Shown here: in pieces, positions 57,328 to 64,000 of the stretch
Position numbering within the stretch: the stretch's first letter is position 1
How the letters are laid out: each line of letters starts with the position of its first letter
Assembly: GCF_003363155.1 (NCBI RefSeq)
Contig: NZ_QRBE01000012.1
Span: 62,001-126,000, forward strand
Origin: Dyella monticola
Lineage (GTDB): Bacteria > Pseudomonadota > Gammaproteobacteria > Xanthomonadales > Rhodanobacteraceae
Reading direction: 5' to 3'
DNA length: 64,000 bases
Translations under genes and position numbers: made by a program
Notes under the pieces: model-generated
Seen by the model: only the letters and a program-made list of their open reading frames with translations
Database searches by the model: none
Told to the model about the DNA's origin: nothing

Positions 57328-59433
<2,106 letters not shown>

Positions 59434-59472
59434 CAAAGCTCGCTAAGTGATTCATCGGGGAGAGAAAGGAAG

Positions 59473-59550
59473 CGCCCCGCTAGCGACGCGTCGGTATTGG
59501 CTCTGGGGAGGGATGCCGAAATACCGCGGGGGTAGCGTCGCTGCGGGGCG
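59473..59550 (+). repeat. extended imperfect hairpin downstream of fadH
   Basis: CGCCCCGCTAGCGACGC pairs with GCGTCGCTGCGGGGCG apart from one bulged base, and nested within it CGGTATT pairs with AATACCG. The two stems make a roughly 78-nt rod-shaped structure between fadH and a LysR gene. No T tract follows directly. Confidence 0.65.
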
Positions 59551-59558
59551 AGGGTCAA

Positions 59559-59587
59559 CGGCACTCGGGGGGAGGGGGTCAGTGCCG
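59559..59587 (+). repeat. 7-bp hairpin with a G-rich loop
   Basis: CGGCACT and AGTGCCG enclose the 15-base loop CGGGGGGAGGGGGTC. It follows the larger hairpin by eight bases. The loop has two long G runs. Confidence 0.55.
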
Positions 59588-59594
59588 CGACGGA

Positions 59595-59609
59595 GATCAT
59601 ATTATGATC
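59595..59609. promoter_or_regulatory. 15-bp palindrome, candidate LysR-type site
   Basis: GATCATATTATGATC is a perfect 7-1-7 palindrome 56 bp upstream of the LysR start. It fits the T-N11-A pattern of LysR-type operators (ATCATATTATGAT) and may be the autoregulatory site. Confidence 0.5.
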
Positions 59610-59664
59610 GACGCGATACAGAATCAAATATATATTTAGACCACCATTTATTCGAAAGTCATAT

Positions 59665-60576
59665 ATGTTTGATTTTCGCCAGCTGCGCTATTTCATCGCC
59701 GTCGCGGAAGAATTGAGCTTCACGCGCGCCGCTCAGCGACTCCATCTTTCGCAGCCGCCTCTGTCCCAACAGATCCAGGCACTGGAACAGGAGTTGGGCG
59801 TACGCCTGCTGGAGCGCGATAAGCGCAACGTCATGCTCACCCCGCCAGGCCGCCTGTTTCTTGAGCAGGCGCGACGGATCCTGGTCATGGCCGACGAAGC
59901 CCGCACCCAGGTGGCTGAAGCAGCCGCCGGCTTCAGCGGTCATTTGAAGCTCGCCTACACCGTTTCGGTGTCTTTCCATCCTGCCCTGCCCCAGACACTG
60001 ATCAAACTTGGGCAGAACGCGCCGAACGTGCGGGTGTGGCTAAGCGAGATGTATACAGAACCGCAGTTCTCGGCCATCCGCAACGGTCAGATCGACGTGG
60101 GCTTCGTGCGTGACGTGGCCAGCCACGAGGACGATGCCCGCGCCCTGAGGTTTGATGTCATCGATCGCGAACCCTTATTGCTCGCCCTGCCCGAGGGCCA
60201 CCGCCTGGCTGGCCGGCAAAGTGTGGACATGTCGGAGATTGCCGGCGATCCGTTTGTGGTTCAGCCACGCGAGTTGGCCGCCACACTCTATGATCGGCTG
60301 ACGCGTCTGGCCGCCAAGGCAGGCTTCAACCCCGTCATCCGTCAACAAGCCCAGCAGATCAACGGCCTGATCGCCCTGGTGGCCGCCCGCATCGGCCTCG
60401 CCCTCGTGCCCGCCAGCATGCGGGCAGTGAAGTTACCCGGCGTAAGCTATGTGCCATTGGCCGATCCGGACGCCTACCTGCTCTTGGCTGTTGCCAGCAG
60501 GGCTCAAAACCCTTCGCCGGTGGTGCAACAGTTCCTGGAAATCGTCGCTGACGCCAAAGCGGCGCTAGGCTTGTGA
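59665..60576 (+). CDS. LysR-family transcriptional regulator
   Basis: A 303-aa LysR-type regulator. The HTH is DFRQLRYFIAVAEELSFTRA and AQRLHLSQPPLSQQIQALEQ, then the linker helix; the C-terminal substrate-binding domain starts near residue 90 and includes FHPALPQTLIKLGQNAP and NGQIDVGFVRD, with the pattern of BenM/CatM-like aromatic-responsive members. No divergent target gene is present; fadH lies upstream in the same direction, so it may control itself or distant genes. The stop overlaps a promoter hexamer for L36. Confidence 0.94.
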   Translation: MFDFRQLRYFIAVAEELSFTRAAQRLHLSQPPLSQQIQALEQELGVRLLERDKRNVMLTPPGRLFLEQARRILVMADEARTQVAEAAAGFSGHLKLAYTVSVSFHPALPQTLIKLGQNAPNVRVWLSEMYTEPQFSAIRNGQIDVGFVRDVASHEDDARALRFDVIDREPLLLALPEGHRLAGRQSVDMSEIAGDPFVVQPRELAATLYDRLTRLAAKAGFNPVIRQQAQQINGLIALVAARIGLALVPASMRAVKLPGVSYVPLADPDAYLLLAVASRAQNPSPVVQQFLEIVADAKAALGL

Positions 60577-60599
60577 TAAGTGGTTCAAATCGTTATACT
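60571..60599 (+). promoter_or_regulatory. sigma-70 promoter for the L36 gene
   Basis: TTGTGA, a 17-base spacer and TATACT match consensus at four and five of six positions. It lies about 42 bp ahead of the L36 start and overlaps the end of the LysR gene. Confidence 0.6.
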
Positions 60600-60640
60600 T
60601 GCTTGCTTACGTTGATCCATTTCGTCCTTAGGAGCCTGCC

Positions 60641-60766
60641 GTGAAGGTGCTTTCCTCTTTGAAGTCCGCCAAGCAGCGGCACCGTGACTGCAAGGTTGTG
60701 CGCCGTCGCGGCAAAGTGTTCGTGATCTGCAAGAGCAACCCGCGCTTCAAGGCGCGCCAGCGTTGA
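60641..60766 (+). CDS. ykgO: 50S ribosomal protein L36, type B
   Basis: A 41-aa ribosomal protein starting with GTG, ten bases after TAGGAG. The sequence begins [20 protein letters not shown] and continues with [20 protein letters not shown], matching the YkgO/type-B form. Compared with zinc-binding type A, the first ligand Cys is His and the last ligand His is Phe, so zinc binding is probably lost. Single-gene unit with its own promoter and terminator. Too short for many ORF cut-offs, but unambiguous. Confidence 0.96.
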   Translation: MKVLSSLKSAKQRHRDCKVVRRRGKVFVICKSNPRFKARQR

Positions 60767-60783
60767 GCTGCATTGCGAACCCG

Positions 60784-60814
60784 TAAAAAAAGCCGCTGCG
60801 AAGCGGCTTTTTTT
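60784..60814 (+). terminator. rho-independent terminator of L36 (bidirectional)
   Basis: AGCCGCT and AGCGGCT flank GCGA, followed by a run of seven T and preceded by a run of A. It ends the L36 transcript and can also stop the converging SDR transcript. Confidence 0.88.
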
Positions 60815-60837
60815 ATGCCCGCGCTCGGCATGCATCA

Positions 60838-61584
60838 CTAACGGCCACCGCCGACATCAAGCAAGGCGCCCGTTACGTACGAAGCGGCGTCACTGAGCAA
60901 CCATACAATCGTTTCGGCCACTTCATCCGCGGTACCCGGTCGACCGAGCGGTGATTGCGCGCCAAGCATCGCAGCGCGATCCGGACGGCCTCCGCTCGCA
61001 TGAATCTCGGTATCGATAAGCCCTGGGCGAACGGCGTTTACTCGCACGCCTTCCTGGCCGAGCTCCTTGGCAAGCCCGATCGTCATCGTATCGATGGCAC
61101 CTTTGGAGCCCGCGTAATCCACGTATTCGTGAGGCGAACCCAGCCTTGAGGCGATGGAAGACACATTGACGATCACACCACCATGGCCGCCACGCCCTTT
61201 GGACATGCGCCGCGCGGCTTCGCGTGCGCATAAGTACGCGCCCAGGATGTTCACGTCGAATATCTTCTTGAGTCGTGCGATGCTCATATCGGCCAACGGC
61301 ATGGAAGGCGCGACGATGCCTGCATTGTTCACCAACGCATCGACTCGGCCAAAGGTCGATTCCACCGCGTCGAACATCGCCAGGACATCTGATTCGTCGG
61401 CGGCATCGCCACGAATGGGGAAGGCATCACCGCCGGCCTGCCGCACTTCTGCAACGGCTTCGTGCGCCGCCGCTTCGTTCTGCATAAAGTTGATGCCGAT
61501 CGACCAGCCTTGCGCGCCCAAAAGCTTTGCCGTGGCACGACCAATGCCCCGGCTTGCGCCCGTAATCAAAACCACCTTAGGCAT
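60838..61584 (-). CDS. SDR-family oxidoreductase
   Basis: A 248-aa classical short-chain dehydrogenase. Cofactor loop VLITGASRGIGRATAKLLG, NNAG as VDALVNNAGIVAPSMPL, and catalytic VNVSSIASRLGSPHEYVDYA followed by GSKGA (Ser, Tyr-x-x-x-Lys). The RV-type basic residue pattern after the loop suits NADP(H). Substrate not evident. Follows a TetR regulator gene 64 bp upstream on the same strand, which probably controls it. Confidence 0.93.
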   Translation of the reverse strand: MPKVVLITGASRGIGRATAKLLGAQGWSIGINFMQNEAAAHEAVAEVRQAGGDAFPIRGDAADESDVLAMFDAVESTFGRVDALVNNAGIVAPSMPLADMSIARLKKIFDVNILGAYLCAREAARRMSKGRGGHGGVIVNVSSIASRLGSPHEYVDYAGSKGAIDTMTIGLAKELGQEGVRVNAVRPGLIDTEIHASGGRPDRAAMLGAQSPLGRPGTADEVAETIVWLLSDAASYVTGALLDVGGGR

Positions 61585-61648
61585 ACAAAACTCCTCACGT
61601 CATGTAAGGATGATTATGCAAAATCATCGCAAGCCGGCTCGACGTAAA

Positions 61649-62290
61649 TTAGCCAGAGTGACGTAGGTACGCTACGAAGCCGCGTGTCAGCTCAGCCTTG
61701 AACTCTTTTTCCGACAGCGGCAATACCGTATGCCATAACGACGCGCTATCCAGCGCATACGCCTCCATCGCGCTTCCCGCCCAGAGCAAAGCAAATTGCA
61801 GAGCCTGGCGTGGCAACGGGTGGTGAATGCCCGCCCGGAAGGGCAGCAACGCATCGACGATCAGATTGAAGTTCTCGGCGATATGCAGCCTGGCGTTTCG
61901 CCCGAACACCTCATCCGTGTCGCTTTCCATAAATCGCGTCAACGCCTTTAGCAGGCGCGGATGCCGCCGGTATTGCTCGAACAAAGCGCTGATTACCCGC
62001 GCCACGGTCTCTTCCAAGGTCTGGCACTGCATGGCCTTGGCCAGCGTGTCCTGGTTCATCGCATTGCTTTGGCGGAGGACTTCCAGAAATGCTGCCCGCA
62101 GCAATGCATCCTTGTCCACGAACCGGCGATAGATACTGGCAGGCGCCACTTTGGCGGCCTTGGCGATACGCGGCACCGTGGCGTCCAGCCCCTGCTCTTC
62201 CAGTACCATGACCGTCGCAGCAAGCAGGCGCTGCAGGGTGTCGCGACTACGCTGTTGCTTGGGTTCTCGATGCGTCCTGGCTTTGGACAT
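61649..62290 (-). CDS. TetR/AcrR-family transcriptional regulator
   Basis: A 213-aa one-domain-plus-ligand regulator. The HTH is QQRSRDTLQRLLAATVMVLE then GLDATVPRIAKAAKVAPASI and YRRFVDKDALLRAAFLEVL. The remainder is the helical ligand domain, ending FKAELTRGFVAYLRHSG. The ATG used is the internal MSKARTHREP; the frame starts 20 codons earlier but that part spans the operator-like palindrome. A perfect inverted repeat 31 bp ahead supports autoregulation and control of the downstream SDR gene. Confidence 0.93.
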   Translation of the reverse strand: MSKARTHREPKQQRSRDTLQRLLAATVMVLEEQGLDATVPRIAKAAKVAPASIYRRFVDKDALLRAAFLEVLRQSNAMNQDTLAKAMQCQTLEETVARVISALFEQYRRHPRLLKALTRFMESDTDEVFGRNARLHIAENFNLIVDALLPFRAGIHHPLPRQALQFALLWAGSAMEAYALDSASLWHTVLPLSEKEFKAELTRGFVAYLRHSG

Positions 62291-62320
62291 AACACAGGCT
62301 CTGGACAGGAATGATCCTAT

Positions 62321-62340
62321 ATGTAAATGCAAATTTACAT
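62321..62340. promoter_or_regulatory. TetR operator palindrome
   Basis: ATGTAAAT-GCAA-ATTTACAT is a perfect 8-4-8 inverted repeat, followed by an extra TTACAT half-repeat. It is centred about 40 bp before the TetR start, in the likely promoter. Confidence 0.7.
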
Positions 62341-62473
62341 TTACATCCAAGAGCTTTCAATGGATATGCACCGGATTTGCCACCCCGCTTAGCAGGATGC
62401 GCCGAAGATGGCGAATGTTCTGGTCAGCGGTTTCGATCCGAGCGTTCGCTAGAACCGCTCAGGTTGTATGGCG

Positions 62474-62502
62474 AAAAAAAACCGGGCTCAAAGGGAGCCC
62501 GG
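62474..62502 (-). terminator. rho-independent terminator of greA
   Basis: CCGGGCTC and GAGCCCGG flank AAAGG, followed on the minus strand by a run of eight T. It lies about 45 bp after the greA stop. Confidence 0.88.
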
Positions 62503-62547
62503 GAGTGTCGTTTTCGCAGTCTGGCCTCGTCAGCCAGCGGCGCTCGT

Positions 62548-63024
62548 TCATTCGTAACTGACGCCCGTAATCTCGTAGCGCTTGGTGCCGTTGGGTGCCT
62601 TGAATTCGAAGCTGTCCCCGGCACTCTTGCCGATCAGGGCACGCGCAATGGGTGAGGACACGGCGATCAAACGCTGTTTGATGTCCGCCTCCAGGTCGCC
62701 CACGATCTGGTATGTGACCGACTCACCGCTGTCCTCGTCTTCCAATTCCACTGTGGCGCCGAACACCACTTTGCTGCCAGCGGAAAGGCGCGAAACATCG
62801 ATGACTTCGGCTGTCGACAATGCCGCTTCCAGCTCGGCGATGCGGCCTTCAATAAAGCTCTGCTGCTCGCGTGCAGCGTGATATTCGGCGTTTTCCTTCA
62901 GATCGCCGTGAGCCCGCGCTTCAGCGATGGCCGCGATGATCTTCGGACGCTGGACCGACTTGAGGCGATCCAATTCGCCACGCAGACGTTCCGAACCAAT
63001 TTTGGTGATGGGTGCGCGACTCAT
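62548..63024 (-). CDS. greA: transcription elongation factor GreA
   Basis: A 158-aa factor that rescues backtracked RNA polymerase. N-terminal coiled coil from [20 protein letters not shown] with [20 protein letters not shown], containing the catalytic acidic tip (D-L-K-E-N), and the FKBP-like C-domain [20 protein letters not shown] and [18 protein letters not shown]. The ATG overlaps the carB stop (ATGA), as in related genomes. A clear terminator follows. Confidence 0.97.
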   Translation of the reverse strand: MSRAPITKIGSERLRGELDRLKSVQRPKIIAAIAEARAHGDLKENAEYHAAREQQSFIEGRIAELEAALSTAEVIDVSRLSAGSKVVFGATVELEDEDSGESVTYQIVGDLEADIKQRLIAVSSPIARALIGKSAGDSFEFKAPNGTKRYEITGVSYE

Positions 63025-64000
63025 GCGCTCAGCTCCTTATGCAGTTCTTGCAGACTGTGCACTTCGCCACTGTCGTGGAAATCCAGCGAATGCACGAGCG
63101 CACGCGCGCCCGCAACCGTAGTGGAATACGTAACACGATGCTGCAGCGCTTCACGTCGGATCGAGAACGAGTCGGCAATCGCCTGCTTGCCTTCAGTCGT
63201 GTTGACGATATAGACAATCTCGCCGTTCTTGATCAGGTCGACGATATGCGGGCGCCCCTCAAGCACTTTGTTGATGCGCTCGCAGATCACGCCGTGCGCG
63301 GTGAGATAGCTTGCCGTGCCGGACGTCGCGACCAGCGTAAAGCCGCGCGAGGCAATGTCGGCAGCAATCGGCAACAGGCGATCCTTATCGGCATCGCGCA
63401 CCGACACGAACACCTTGCCTTTGGGCGGGGTCTTGATGCCGGCCGCGTCGTGACCGCGCGCGAACGCCGCGCCGAAGCTGCGGCCCACACCCATCACTTC
63501 ACCGGTGGAGCGCATTTCCGGACCGAGAATCGGATCGACGTTCTGGAATTTCAGGAATGGGAAGATCGCTTCCTTCACCGAGTAGTAGCTCGGAATCACT
63601 TCACGCGTGGCACCTTGCTCATCCAGCGTGCGGCCCGCCATGCAGCGTGCAGCAATCTTGGCAAGTGGCACACCGGTGGCTTTGGATACGAACGGCACCG
63701 TGCGCGATGCGCGCGGATTCACTTCCAAGATGAACACCGTCTCGCCTTGAATGGCGAATTGGGTGTTCATCAGGCCAACGACCTTGAGCTCCTTCGCCAT
63801 CAGGCCGACCTGTCGGCGTAGCTCATTCTGGATGGCGGGCGACAGCGAGTACGGCGGCAGTGAGCAGGATGAATCGCCCGAGTGCACGCCAGCCTCTTCA
63901 ATGTGCTCCATGATGCCGCCAACCAGTACGTTACCGTCGCAGTCGGCAATGACGTCTACGTCCACTTCCACGGCGTGATCCAGGAAACGATCGAGTAACA
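63021..64000 (-). CDS. carB: carbamoyl-phosphate synthase large subunit (5' part beyond window)
   Basis: C-terminal 326 residues of the roughly 1070-aa large subunit, which makes carbamoyl phosphate for pyrimidines and arginine. Visible are the second ATP-grasp domain ([38 protein letters not shown]) and the C-terminal allosteric MGS-like domain ([39 protein letters not shown]). The frame is open to the window edge. Its stop overlaps greA. Confidence 0.97.
   Translation of the reverse strand, partial: LLDRFLDHAVEVDVDVIADCDGNVLVGGIMEHIEEAGVHSGDSSCSLPPYSLSPAIQNELRRQVGLMAKELKVVGLMNTQFAIQGETVFILEVNPRASRTVPFVSKATGVPLAKIAARCMAGRTLDEQGATREVIPSYYSVKEAIFPFLKFQNVDPILGPEMRSTGEVMGVGRSFGAAFARGHDAAGIKTPPKGKVFVSVRDADKDRLLPIAADIASRGFTLVATSGTASYLTAHGVICERINKVLEGRPHIVDLIKNGEIVYIVNTTEGKQAIADSFSIRREALQHRVTYSTTVAGARALVHSLDFHDSGEVHSLQELHKELSA

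Overview
The window is a gene-dense (about 60% G+C), non-mobile stretch of chromosome from a gammaproteobacterium, most likely a member of the Xanthomonadales, family Rhodanobacteraceae (Dyella/Rhodanobacter/Luteibacter-like). This rests on the order lapA-lapB-WecA-like-WbpM-like-galU downstream of cmk/rpsA/ihfB, the carB-greA pair, an S46 dipeptidyl-peptidase, an HU paralogue with a Lys/Ala-rich tail, and a type-B L36. The genus is an inference. I see no tRNA, rRNA, CRISPR array, insertion sequence, prophage or integrase.

Layout. 0-2.3 kb: glutathione-dependent formaldehyde detoxification (FrmA-type dehydrogenase overlapping a partial S-formylglutathione hydrolase) and a His-rich membrane protein. 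2.5-6.5 kb: three exported proteins (a ChaN/erythromycin-esterase-like protein, a nucleotide pyrophosphatase/phosphodiesterase-like enzyme, a GH16 glucanase). 6.5-12.6 kb: a membrane-facing molybdenum hydroxylase (2Fe-2S subunit, Mo subunit, triheme cytochrome c) with a divergent XdhC/MocA-like maturation pair. 12.6-15.0 kb: an AceTr acetate/succinate-type transporter plus a DcaP-like porin behind a long leader. 15.2-20.6 kb: a MarR-controlled FUSC/DUF1656/HlyD/NodT aromatic-acid-type efflux operon with a 27-bp palindrome ahead of the regulator.

20.7-34.2 kb: an LLM flavin monooxygenase, a JmjC-like cupin protein, phosphoglucomutase, a HAD phosphatase and a giant (2874 aa) cyclic beta-1,2-glucan synthase whose stop overlaps the HAD start. 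34.4-41.7 kb: S46 peptidase, a DedA-rhodanese fusion, aquaporin Z, HU, a TauE/SafE transporter, an exported metallo-beta-lactamase-fold protein and a Met/His-rich periplasmic protein. 41.8-48.6 kb: a large hybrid histidine kinase, another MBL hydrolase, and an FAD oxidase/CsaA/GNAT cluster. 48.7-57 kb: the envelope and translation block galU, WbpM-like, WecA-like, lapB, lapA, ihfB, rpsA, cmk. 57-64 kb: an acyl-CoA-binding protein, FadH, a LysR regulator, L36 type B, an SDR with a TetR regulator, greA and partial carB.

Functional links: phosphoglucomutase (Glc6P to Glc1P) and GalU (Glc1P to UDP-Glc) make the UDP-glucose donor used by the cyclic glucan synthase, so a periplasmic-glucan supply route is within one window. 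LapAB, the lipid-linked sugar transferase and the nucleotide-sugar dehydratase point to envelope polysaccharide control. I found no convincing undescribed multi-gene system. The best leads are structural (an extended double hairpin after fadH, palindromic operators, the leader of the acetate transporter) and a few poorly characterised proteins (His-rich membrane protein, NEAH-motif secreted protein, DedA-rhodanese fusion).
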